Shown here piece by piece: positions 1 to 6,456 of a DNA stretch of 6,548 nt. Position 1 is the first letter of the stretch. Each line of letters starts with the position of its first letter. Made by a program: the position numbers and the translations under genes. The stretch is taken from positions 1-6,548 of the forward strand of contig CALPJR020000050.1 of NCBI GenBank assembly GCA_943323935.2. The letters run 5' to 3'. A model generated the notes under the pieces. It saw nothing but the letters and a program-made list of their open reading frames with translations. It was not told the DNA's origin and ran no database searches. The stretch comes from Bifidobacterium breve. GTDB taxonomy: Bacteria; Bacteroidota; Bacteroidia; Chitinophagales; Chitinophagaceae.

Positions 1-1580
1 CATCCAGTAAAGTCAATTAAGATTGGTTTTTGTTGTGCCTTAGCCATTTCCAAAGCCTTGGTATAGTCATTGACTACATTTGCTTTTAAGCCATGACTTG
101 AACTATCAGTTGCAAATAAGCTATAATGTGTTGGTGGAGGGAATCCACTTAATAATTTTAAATTATTGGCATTTTGAGGCATCAATCCTGCGCCTAAGTA
201 CAATGCAAAACCTAAAGATAGTCCACCTAATAATTTTCGGCCTAATGCAATCTTTTGTCCTTTTACATCGTGTGGTAATAATAAGAAACCAAAAAGGTAT
301 GCAGTCAATCCAAGGCTAATTAAAATCCATATCCCAATAAAGACTTCTCTTTTTAATAATCCCCAATGTTGCACTAAATCTGCATTTGATAAAAATTTAA
401 AAGCAAGCGCTAACTCAACAAAGGCTAGAACTTTTTTTACCGTATCCAACCAGCCACCAGATTTTGGTAAGCTCTGAAGCCATTGTGGGAAGATGGCAAA
501 TAAAGTAAATGGTAAGGCCAACGCCAATCCAAAGCCTGCCATCCCTTGTGTTAAAGCCCAGGCGCCACCTTGTAAGGATCCCACTAATAAGGTGCCTAGG
601 ATTGGACCTGTACAAGAGAAGGATACAATTGCTAAAGTGATAGCCATGAAAAAAATACCGCCCAAACTTCCCAAGCCGCTCTTAGCATCTGCTTTATTGG
701 CAATCCCCGAAGGCAAGCTAATTTCAAAATACCCAAAGAAAGAGATTGAGAAGAAAATAAAAATTGCAAAGAAGGCGATATTCAACCAGGCATTGGTAGA
801 AATGCTATTGAAAATTTCTGGTTGCACATTGCCTACAATATGAAAAGGCACACTCGCTAATACGTAAATTAAAAAAATACTCAAGCCATAGATCAATCCA
901 TTTTGTATCCCTTGTTTTCTGGTCTTAGATCTTTTAGTGAAAAAAGAAACCGTCACAGGGATCATTGGGAAAACACATGGTGTAACCAGTGCAATCAATC
1001 CGCCTAAGAATCCTAAAAAGAATACCCCCCAAGCACCACTGTCGGCGGTTGTACTAGTAGTTGTTTCACCACATGCGTTTTCAGGCGCATTACGCGCAGA
1101 CGCTGGAAGTAAGATATTGAACTGAGTTCCCTTTTGCCCATTCGCCAATGGCATTGCAATAGGTAATTCAATCACATAAAAAGAGGACTCCTTGCCAACA
1201 CTCATCACAACCACTCCTTTTAAACTATCTGGCTGAAAACCATGAATCACAATATCTTCTGTAATATCAAATTGTCCTGTAAAGGCTTTTGCATTCGTAA
1301 ATAAAACATCTTTTTGTACCTGAGCAGCCACCGAATAAGTAGGCTTGTTCACAGGCACTGCTGTTTCTAAACTATATTTTAAATTGGGTGCTTCTACGCC
1401 TTCTGCATTGGCGTCATAGACTTTCCATCCTGCTTGAACTTGAACCTTTACTTGTATCGCATAGGTAGAATCATTCTTAGCCGAGATCTGAAAAGTTGCT
1501 TTTGCAATACTGTCTGACTGCGCTTGCAACTGTGATACAGTTAAGAATAGTATAATAAAAGTCAAGAATAAATTACGCAT
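1..1580 (-). CDS. dsbD: Protein-disulfide reductase DsbD, C-terminus cut off by window edge
   Basis: DsbD moves electrons from cytoplasmic thioredoxin across the inner membrane to periplasmic thiol partners. The 526 visible codons start at ATG 1580 and show, in order: a signal peptide (residues 1-20, likely cut after LQA); an alpha-like beta-sandwich domain (about 25-160); a linker; and a polytopic DsbD/CcdA membrane domain with about eight helices (about 184-470). The membrane domain holds both signature cysteines, TPCVFPMIPV (Cys202) and FSCTGPILG (Cys323). A C-terminal thioredoxin domain then begins, and the window stops at PILIDFTG, just before the expected CxxC. The alpha-like domain is odd because it lacks the usual cysteine pair; by alignment Gly129 and Phe134 occupy those positions, and the only other cysteine is Cys170 in the linker. 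The gene follows the alpha-domain gene by 22 bp with no promoter box between them, so the two are probably co-transcribed. The family call is secure. The C-terminal domain is inferred from its first residues. Confidence 0.95.
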   Translation of the reverse strand, partial: MRNLFLTFIILFLTVSQLQAQSDSIAKATFQISAKNDSTYAIQVKVQVQAGWKVYDANAEGVEAPNLKYSLETAVPVNKPTYSVAAQVQKDVLFTNAKAFTGQFDITEDIVIHGFQPDSLKGVVVMSVGKESSFYVIELPIAMPLANGQKGTQFNILLPASARNAPENACGETTTSTTADSGAWGVFFLGFLGGLIALVTPCVFPMIPVTVSFFTKRSKTRKQGIQNGLIYGLSIFLIYVLASVPFHIVGNVQPEIFNSISTNAWLNIAFFAIFIFFSISFFGYFEISLPSGIANKADAKSGLGSLGGIFFMAITLAIVSFSCTGPILGTLLVGSLQGGAWALTQGMAGFGLALALPFTLFAIFPQWLQSLPKSGGWLDTVKKVLAFVELALAFKFLSNADLVQHWGLLKREVFIGIWILISLGLTAYLFGFLLLPHDVKGQKIALGRKLLGGLSLGFALYLGAGLMPQNANNLKLLSGFPPPTHYSLFATDSSSHGLKANVVNDYTKALEMAKAQQKPILIDFTG

Positions 1581-1602
1581 GAGTAAGGTTTAGTAGCTAC
1601 TA

Positions 1603-2052
1603 TTATTGAATATCCACTTCAAAACTTTGTTTTGTTGGAGGCAAACATCTTTCCTCATTGCAAACCATATACTCAATGGTTCCAGTCAACTTAGTCTTGG
1701 TATTTACTTTCAATGTCACAGCTTGAATAAATTGCACTTTGCCACCAAAAGAGCCAATGACAGCACCAAAATTATTATCAAATTTCTTTTCTAAATTGCC
1801 CACTTCCTTTGTGCTACCATTGATTACAACCAAGGGATTTTTAGCAAACTGAACTGTTGTAGGCACTGGTCCTTTTTTTACAAATTGAGAGTAGATATGC
1901 CAAGGTGCATCTACGTTTGCAGTAATAATCACATTATACTTTTTATCTCCAGTCTTAACTGCTTGATAAGTCCATTTTACTGGAGCTAATTTTTGCGATT
2001 GCCCTTGTAATGCAAATCCAAATAATAATAAAGCAAGAAATATTTTTTTCAT
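1603..2052 (-). CDS. Stand-alone periplasmic DsbD alpha-domain (thiol-disulfide interchange) protein
   Basis: This small secreted protein of 149 residues has a signal peptide (MKKIFLALLLFGFALQGQS, cut about residue 19) followed by a single DsbD N-terminal (alpha) domain. The diagnostic C-terminal motif is YMVCNEERCLPP, with a Cys131-x4-Cys136 pair matching the redox-active pair of DsbD alpha domains; the family's usual PWHIYSQ-type segment is at about residues 50-56. In full DsbD proteins this domain receives electrons from the C-terminal thioredoxin domain and passes them to periplasmic partners. Here it has no membrane domain. It lies 22 bp upstream of dsbD, whose own alpha-like domain lacks the cysteines, so it plausibly serves as the separate output module of that reductase. 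A TAnnTTTG box 29 bp before the ATG gives it its own promoter. The stretch before the start is A/T only, with no Shine-Dalgarno sequence, as is usual in Bacteroidota. The fold call is strong; the partnership with DsbD is inference. Confidence 0.88.
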   Translation of the reverse strand: MKKIFLALLLFGFALQGQSQKLAPVKWTYQAVKTGDKKYNVIITANVDAPWHIYSQFVKKGPVPTTVQFAKNPLVVINGSTKEVGNLEKKFDNNFGAVIGSFGGKVQFIQAVTLKVNTKTKLTGTIEYMVCNEERCLPPTKQSFEVDIQ

Positions 2053-2081
2053 CAGAAAAATTTTTAAAAATTGAATGCAAA

Positions 2082-2089
2082 CAAAACTA
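2082..2089 (-). promoter_or_regulatory. Bacteroidota -7 box for the alpha-domain/dsbD operon
   Basis: Minus-strand TAGTTTTG is an exact TAnnTTTG match, 29 bp before the ATG at 2052. At 19 bp upstream of the box only a T-run is present, so the -33 element is weak. The predicted leader is about 22 nt. It contains a 14-bp A/T palindrome (AATTTTTAAAAATT, 2059-2072) and no Shine-Dalgarno sequence. Confidence 0.55.
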
Positions 2090-2112
2090 TCGCCATCCCT
2101 TTATCATAAAAA

Positions 2113-2790
2113 TTATAAAGCAGCTGCAGTTTTCAATAAACCTAATAGTTCAAATACCTGTACACCATCCGTATTGTTCAAAGCTGGATTGCTTGCTCTT
2201 TCTGGATGCGGCATCATACCAAATACATTTCTCCCAGCATTACAAATGCCAGCAATGTCTTTAATCGCTCCATTTGGATTGGCATCCCCTCCAATCTTGC
2301 CGTCTTTGTCGCAGTAACGGAAGATGATTTGGTTGTTTTTTTCTAAACTAGCCAATGTCGCTTCGTCTGCAAAATACCTTCCTTCGCCATGTGCAATTGG
2401 AATTTGCAATGGACCACTATTGTCGGATATGATAAATACATTTTTACAAATAAACTGCTGATTGGCATTTTGTAATAAAGCACCTGGCAATAAGCCCGAC
2501 TCACATAAAATTTGAAAGCCATTACATACACCCAAAACCTTACCACCTTTATTTGCAAATTCAATCACAGATTGCATCATTGGACTAAATTTTGCAATCG
2601 CACCACAACGTAAATAATCTCCGTATGAAAATCCACCTGGTAAAACAATACAATCCTCCGTATTAAAATGGGACAAATCACTGTCCTTATGCCATAACAT
2701 TTGCACTTCAAGACCAAGGTCTTTTTCTAATGCATCTTGCATGTCTCTATCACAGTTTGAACCAGGAAAAACCAATACGCCGAATTTCAT
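2113..2790 (-). CDS. purQ: Phosphoribosylformylglycinamidine synthase, glutaminase subunit PurQ
   Basis: PurQ is the class I glutamine amidotransferase subunit of FGAM synthase, the fourth step of de novo IMP synthesis. It hydrolyses glutamine and hands ammonia to PurL. The protein has 225 residues, a normal length for the separate subunit. Visible landmarks are FPGSNCDRD (8-16), [16 protein letters not shown] (51-66, oxyanion region), the nucleophile elbow GVCNGFQ with Cys89, HGEGRY (134-139), and MMPHPER supplying His195 and Glu197 of the triad. All catalytic residues are present. A separate PurQ implies a small PurL and a PurS subunit elsewhere in the genome, not the single-chain enzyme. 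It appears to be transcribed from its own promoter box 36 bp upstream. Neither neighbour is a purine gene, so it is not in a purine operon here. The start ATG at 2790 gives the standard N-terminus. Confidence 0.97.
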   Translation of the reverse strand: MKFGVLVFPGSNCDRDMQDALEKDLGLEVQMLWHKDSDLSHFNTEDCIVLPGGFSYGDYLRCGAIAKFSPMMQSVIEFANKGGKVLGVCNGFQILCESGLLPGALLQNANQQFICKNVFIISDNSGPLQIPIAHGEGRYFADEATLASLEKNNQIIFRYCDKDGKIGGDANPNGAIKDIAGICNAGRNVFGMMPHPERASNPALNNTDGVQVFELLGLLKTAAAL

Positions 2791-2826
2791 AGTATTACGC
2801 TTAAAAAGTTGAGTAAAATTGAACTA

Positions 2827-2834
2827 CAAAGGTA
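2827..2834 (-). promoter_or_regulatory. Bacteroidota -7 box for purQ
   Basis: Minus-strand TACCTTTG is an exact TAnnTTTG match, 36 bp before the purQ ATG in the 81-bp gap after the DUF6427 gene. The -33 region is only T-rich (TTTT at 2853-2856). A short direct repeat, TAAAAAGG(G)CT on the plus strand (2837-2846 and 2851-2861), occupies the spacer and -33 region. I recognise no known purine-regulator operator. Confidence 0.55.
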
Positions 2835-2871
2835 CTTAAAAAGGCTTTGCTAAAAAGGGCTAATTCTACAC

Positions 2872-3843
2872 CTAAAAAAGGTGGTTATACACAATCAAAC
2901 CTGCTGAAATCCAAAATAAGACATTGGGGATCATTGACTGTTTTGGACCAGCATAACAAAAGCTTATAAAACTAGCCAAAGGTGCAATAACAATGGCAGA
3001 AGCGTATAAGGCCTGGGAGGAGAAGATAATTGGCTGAAAAAAAGTCATTACCAAAGTCAATAACATCACACCCCAGTATTTTCTTACCTGAATAATAAAT
3101 CTATTTTGTTGTTCTTGCCAAAAATAGAATCCAATCAACAATTGAATGCCCATAAAGGACAACGCAATGATTGATTTTACATCCAATGCCGCTAAAGGAT
3201 TTTTCCAATCTAATTTGGGTAAAAAAGCAGTAAAAGCTGCAGCAGAATCTGTTAAAAATACATAGGTAAAAACAAAGTAAAAGGGCAATAAAATACCCAA
3301 GATCAATACTAACCACTCTGTCAATCTAAATGGTCTTATGATGGCTAATGCAAAAATAACAACCGGTATCAAAATCGCAATTGGCTCGTACAATAAAATA
3401 GAAAATCCAACAATCATTCCAATATTGAATTCAAGTGTTTTGGGCTGTGTCTGATCATACAATCGATTTAGCTTGACCAAGATCCAAATAATAAAAGTAT
3501 TCGCAATTAAACCTGAACTTATCGCATCCCAAAAAGGAAATAAAGCCGTTAATACAACAAAAGTAAAAGCAGGTAAATAACTCACCTGTTGAAACATCTT
3601 AAAACGACTCACTAAAATATTCAACCTCAACGCCTGCACAATCACAATCAAATGAAAAAGTACAATCAGTGCTAAGGGCGGCAAAGGTTTAATATAATGA
3701 AACAAAAGATAGGCTAGTAAACCATCGGTTGGATTTGCGATCACAATAGGCGCTTCCAAATAAAAATGAAAATGGACTGCAGCACTTAATAATACCAAAA
3801 ACAGTACATTGATATCAGACCTATCTCTAAATAAAAAAACCAT
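2872..3843 (-). CDS. DUF6427-type polytopic membrane protein, function unknown
   Basis: This is a 323-residue, very hydrophobic protein with roughly nine or ten membrane segments (about 9-28, 55-75, 88-104, 108-125, 140-169, 176-197, 224-241, 257-276, 278-296, 305-321). The N-terminus FLFRDRSDINVLFLVLL, the ANTF segment at 114-117, the re-entrant-looking LYEPIAILIP segment (151-160) and the RPFRLTEWLVLILGILLPFYF segment (170-190) resemble the Bacteroidota family DUF6427 as I remember it. No catalytic motif or cofactor site can be named. Its start codon lies only 2 bp after the stop of the upstream secreted propeller-like gene and has no promoter box of its own. The two are therefore almost certainly co-transcribed and may be translationally coupled. 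Membrane location is certain from composition; the family name is from memory, and no biochemical role should be assigned. Confidence 0.8.
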   Translation of the reverse strand: MVFLFRDRSDINVLFLVLLSAAVHFHFYLEAPIVIANPTDGLLAYLLFHYIKPLPPLALIVLFHLIVIVQALRLNILVSRFKMFQQVSYLPAFTFVVLTALFPFWDAISSGLIANTFIIWILVKLNRLYDQTQPKTLEFNIGMIVGFSILLYEPIAILIPVVIFALAIIRPFRLTEWLVLILGILLPFYFVFTYVFLTDSAAAFTAFLPKLDWKNPLAALDVKSIIALSFMGIQLLIGFYFWQEQQNRFIIQVRKYWGVMLLTLVMTFFQPIIFSSQALYASAIVIAPLASFISFCYAGPKQSMIPNVLFWISAGLIVYNHLF

Positions 3844-3845
3844 AT

Positions 3846-5477
3846 TTACTGAATCGTGATTTTAGCAAAGCCTAATTTTCCTTTTGTTTGATAAGGCAAG
3901 ATGGCTTCTTTATCACCTACTTGTTTTAAAGACCTTGGCATCCACTCCACTTGTTTTTCATTTAAAGGAATAGCATTGCCTTGCACGATAGCTCCTGAAG
4001 GAGTCAATGTTTGGTGTATCAATTGTCTAACCCCTTTTGATTTCTGATAATATAAGAAATTGGTGCCAGCAGCATTGTTGATTTGTCCATAACCAATAAA
4101 CTGATCTACGTTCACATCTGATTGTTGTTTATCGATTGTTTTTACAGACTGGATATTTGCTTTTGCGTCAAAATTCAATATGGCTACTTTGCCTGCACTA
4201 TAGGTTACCGAAGGATACCCAAATCCACCAAAGCCGCCACCCCAACCCCATGGTCCGCGCATCATGCCCCAACCTCCCCAACCAAGTCCCCATCCTGGAC
4301 CCCAGCCACCCCAACCCCATGGTCCCATCATACCCCAACCAAATCTTGCCCATGGATAAAATCCAAATGGTCGATTCCAAAAATTAAATATAAATGGGTT
4401 GTAAAATGGACCACCCCAAAAAAAGTCCCATCTTGAAAATGCATTTCTATTAGAGCTTGTTGTTGCAGCTTCTACAATAATGGTAAAACTTCCATCTGCA
4501 TTAGGTTGTACTTGATCAAAATAAAAATGATCAAAAGCATTCTTTAGGTTCTTTTTATTTGTCACCGCATCTCTCACTGCATCTGTAAAACGACTTGCAT
4601 TGCTTAAACTATTTTGCCTTGTAGCAATATCCCAGATAAAAGTGTACATCCCTTCTATATGACCCTTTTTTTCTGTTGCATAAAATGAATTCACTATCAC
4701 AGTTCCGTTTGTATTATTAATTTTCAAACGGATATCATCTAAGACCAAGCTATTGTTCACGATTGGTGTTTCAACTACTTCTGAACCGTCAGCAGCCATG
4801 TACAATAAGCTTACTACTGGTGCGGCATTTGGCTGTTCTACATTTCTTAAACAAAACAAATTGCCTTTATTGTCTAGTGCAAAATCTGAAAGATTACTTT
4901 TTTTATTTTGCGCATTGATGCTGATTGTTGCTTCATTTAATTTACCAAATGGCGTACTCAATGCCATTGTTTTAATTTTAATAGAAGCTTGGTTGGTTGT
5001 ATTTACACTAAAATAAAGCAACTTAGATCGGTCCTCACTTTCGATTAAATTAAAAATCTTAGCGCCTGAGCCTGGACGGATTTTTTCTGCGGTGTCTATG
5101 ATTGTTGGCGTGCCAACTAATTGTCCTTTTTCATCTAATTCTGCAACCATTGCATATACTGTAGTAGCAGCTTGAAATTGATAAAAGGCATACACCCTAT
5201 TTGATTTTGTAACAAACTCAAGTGCATTTAATTTTTTTGGTAAAAAAACTAAATCGTTTTGTTGCACCAATTGCATTTGATCATTGTATTGTGCAATGGT
5301 TGCGATGCCATCGTTATTTTTATAAATCCAATAACGACCATCTACTTTTCCTAAAACCTCATATTGCATCTGGTCTTTATCTGTCTTTTCGATACCAGAC
5401 ATCACATAAGATTGTGCAGTAAGGCCTTGAAGGCCTACCAAAATAAAAGCGATAAAAGATAAAAATGATTTTAGCAT
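3846..5477 (-). CDS. Secreted propeller-like protein with Trp/Gly-rich insert, function unknown
   Basis: The protein has 543 residues. The ATG at 5477 is preferred over an in-frame TTG at 5486 because it directly begins a signal peptide (MLKSFLSFIAFILVGLQGLTA, cut about residue 21) and leaves a normal distance to the promoter box. Repeated strand patterns such as GRYWIYKNNDGIATIAQYN, RVYAFYQFQ, NLFCLRNVEQ and NFLYYQKSKG suggest a multi-bladed beta-propeller-like fold. Residues 350-421 interrupt one blade with a low-complexity stretch of 72 residues containing, by my count, 24 Gly, 13 Trp and 11 Phe, with a near-duplicated GWGMM(R)GPWGWGG unit. No enzyme motif and no C-terminal sorting domain is visible. 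The protein is probably periplasmic or outer-membrane associated. It is followed after 2 bp by the DUF6427 membrane protein, so the two may act together at the envelope. I recall similar aromatic-rich loops in uncharacterised Chitinophagaceae proteins, but the function is unknown. Confidence 0.85.
   Translation of the reverse strand: MLKSFLSFIAFILVGLQGLTAQSYVMSGIEKTDKDQMQYEVLGKVDGRYWIYKNNDGIATIAQYNDQMQLVQQNDLVFLPKKLNALEFVTKSNRVYAFYQFQAATTVYAMVAELDEKGQLVGTPTIIDTAEKIRPGSGAKIFNLIESEDRSKLLYFSVNTTNQASIKIKTMALSTPFGKLNEATISINAQNKKSNLSDFALDNKGNLFCLRNVEQPNAAPVVSLLYMAADGSEVVETPIVNNSLVLDDIRLKINNTNGTVIVNSFYATEKKGHIEGMYTFIWDIATRQNSLSNASRFTDAVRDAVTNKKNLKNAFDHFYFDQVQPNADGSFTIIVEAATTSSNRNAFSRWDFFWGGPFYNPFIFNFWNRPFGFYPWARFGWGMMGPWGWGGWGPGWGLGWGGWGMMRGPWGWGGGFGGFGYPSVTYSAGKVAILNFDAKANIQSVKTIDKQQSDVNVDQFIGYGQINNAAGTNFLYYQKSKGVRQLIHQTLTPSGAIVQGNAIPLNEKQVEWMPRSLKQVGDKEAILPYQTKGKLGFAKITIQ
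4236..4325 (-). repeat. In-frame 21-bp direct repeat encoding GPWGWGG
   Basis: An exact 21-bp sequence occurs at 4236-4256 and again at 4305-4325. The offset is 69 bp, or 23 codons, so the reading frame is kept. Each copy encodes GPWGWGG (residues 385-391 and 408-414), and both are preceded by GWGMM, with one extra Arg in the second. This looks like an internal coding duplication that expanded the Trp/Gly-rich loop, and it is a likely place for length variation between strains. Confidence 0.85.
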
Positions 5478-5496
5478 GAGATACAATTTTAGAATA

Positions 5497-5504
5497 CAAA
5501 TTTA
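5497..5504 (-). promoter_or_regulatory. Bacteroidota -7 box for the propeller-like/DUF6427 operon
   Basis: Minus-strand TAAATTTG is an exact TAnnTTTG match, 19 bp before the ATG at 5477, in the 49-bp gap after ldcA. No convincing -33 box is present. The predicted start of transcription falls around 5490, giving a leader of only about 12 nt. This supports the ATG at 5477 over the upstream TTG at 5486. Confidence 0.55.
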
Positions 5505-5518
5505 ATGTATTAATGTAT
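5503..5518. repeat. Tandem 8-bp repeat abutting the promoter box
   Basis: TAATGTAT occurs twice head to tail (5503-5510 and 5511-5518). It overlaps the upstream edge of the -7 box by 2 bp and fills most of the spacer. It could be an operator half-site pair or simply chance in an A/T-rich gap. Confidence 0.6.
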
Positions 5519-5526
5519 CGAAGGCT

Positions 5527-6429
5527 TTAGATTTTTGTTAAAAGCACAGCTTTGTCGGTTACAGATAACTGATAGTTGGCTCCAAGCTGAACCGGCATAT
5601 TATTTAATTCGTGGCTGATTGGAAAATCAAAGCAAATAGGATAGGTTGTCCCCTTGGTTAATCGAAGGATTATATCTATTACTGTTTCTCCAAATTCAGC
5701 TGCCTCGTCTTTCATTTCTGTAAAACCCCCAACTACAAGGCCCGCTAATCCATCCAATAACCCTGCGTTTTTACACTGTATTAGCATACGATCCACGTTA
5801 TAATGATACTCCCCAACGTCCTCTATACATAAAATTTTACCCTTTGTATTCAATTGGTTTTTGCTACCAATTAAATGGGTCATCAGGCATAAATTGCCCC
5901 CTACCAACACCCCTTCTGAATGGCCTAAGCGATTGTCTGGGTGTGGATTTGCGCTTACCGTCTGGGCATTGCCCTCTAGCATTTGTTTCAATGCCAGGAT
6001 ATAAGGAAGTCCTGCATCACCCTTGCCAAATGCTGCTGACATAGGCCCATGGATGCTTTGAATCCCCTGATTTTGTAAAGCCGCGTGCAAGATGGTAATA
6101 TCACTAAATCCAATCACCCATTTAGGATGGGCCTTGATTTTATTAAAGTCCAATTGGGAAATAATTCTACTTAATCCATATCCCCCACGTGCACATAAAA
6201 TCGCATGAATTTCGGTGTCGTCCATCATGGACTGTAATTCGTTTTGTCGATCCAAATCGGATGCAGCAAAATGCCCAAATTTAGTGCCTACCGTATTTCC
6301 AATACGCACCTGATAACCCCATGATTCAAGGACTTGCGCACAAATCGTCACTTTTTCTAATGGAATGGAGCCAGCTGGACAAAGAATGCCAATGGTAGCG
6401 CCGGGTGCCAGTTGAGGAGGTTGAATCAT
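5527..6429 (-). CDS. ldcA: LD-carboxypeptidase, peptidase family S66 (murein recycling)
   Basis: This cytoplasmic serine peptidase is predicted to remove the terminal D-alanine from murein tetrapeptides at the L,D bond, so that tripeptide can be reused for cell-wall synthesis. The protein has 300 residues, normal for the family, and no signal peptide. The N-terminus [14 protein letters not shown] is typical. Further landmarks are ARGGYG (80-85), the nucleophile motif GFSD with Ser109, Glu203 in [17 protein letters not shown], and His273 in [16 protein letters not shown]. The Ser-Glu-His order and spacing match the S66 triad known from Pseudomonas aeruginosa LdcA. The start ATG at 6429 lies 27 bp from the divergent metG start. 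Only an imperfect promoter box (TAATATTG, 6441-6434) sits in that gap. The family is secure. Substrate choice between tetrapeptide and other L,D-linked amides (microcin-C-type S66 enzymes) cannot be read from sequence alone. Confidence 0.93.
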   Translation of the reverse strand: MIQPPQLAPGATIGILCPAGSIPLEKVTICAQVLESWGYQVRIGNTVGTKFGHFAASDLDRQNELQSMMDDTEIHAILCARGGYGLSRIISQLDFNKIKAHPKWVIGFSDITILHAALQNQGIQSIHGPMSAAFGKGDAGLPYILALKQMLEGNAQTVSANPHPDNRLGHSEGVLVGGNLCLMTHLIGSKNQLNTKGKILCIEDVGEYHYNVDRMLIQCKNAGLLDGLAGLVVGGFTEMKDEAAEFGETVIDIILRLTKGTTYPICFDFPISHELNNMPVQLGANYQLSVTDKAVLLTKI

Positions 6430-6451
6430 ACCACAATATTAAGTACTTTTG
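6421..6451 (+). promoter_or_regulatory. Candidate metG promoter, Bacteroidota type, near-leaderless
   Basis: TTG at 6421-6423, a 20-bp spacer and TACTTTTG at 6444-6451 fit the Bacteroidota TTG-N(17-23)-TAnnTTTG pattern. The -7 box ends 5 bp before the metG ATG, so transcription would start at or within a few bases of the start codon. The -33 element lies inside codon 3 of the divergent ldcA. Confidence 0.55.
6434..6441 (-). promoter_or_regulatory. Weak candidate -7 box for ldcA
   Basis: Minus-strand TAATATTG matches TAnnTTTG with one mismatch and ends 4 bp before the ldcA ATG. No properly spaced -33 TTTG is seen; the nearest (6470-6467) is 25 bp away. If used, it overlaps the metG promoter and would give a leaderless mRNA. 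Confidence 0.25.
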
Positions 6452-6456
6452 CTGCA

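Noticed and set aside
80..615. Open frames at 80-319 (plus) and 415-615 (minus)
   Set aside because: They overlap the dsbD coding sequence in other frames, match nothing recognisable and have no start signals.
493..1125. Plus-strand open frames 493-843 and 937-1125
   Set aside because: They are antisense to the conserved membrane domain of dsbD, whose codons encode the signature TPCVFP and SCTGP motifs on the minus strand. The Lys/Pro-rich products look like shadows.
2099..2120. Hairpin CTTTAT...ATAAAG straddling the purQ stop codon
   Set aside because: A 6-bp stem with one G-C pair, a 10-nt loop and no clear following U-run is too weak to call a terminator.
4122..4436. Plus-strand proline/threonine-rich open frames (4122-4436 and 4136-4387)
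   Set aside because: They are antisense to the Trp/Gly-rich insert. The Pro/Thr/Ser richness simply mirrors GGN and TGG codons on the real strand, and no family is recognisable.
5478..5486. Upstream in-frame TTG start (5486) for the propeller-like protein
   Set aside because: ATG at 5477 starts the signal peptide directly. The TTG lies only a few bases from the predicted transcription start and would add three residues of no evident use.
5844..6044. Plus-strand open frame inside ldcA
   Set aside because: It is antisense to conserved S66 peptidase sequence, with no promoter box or recognisable product.
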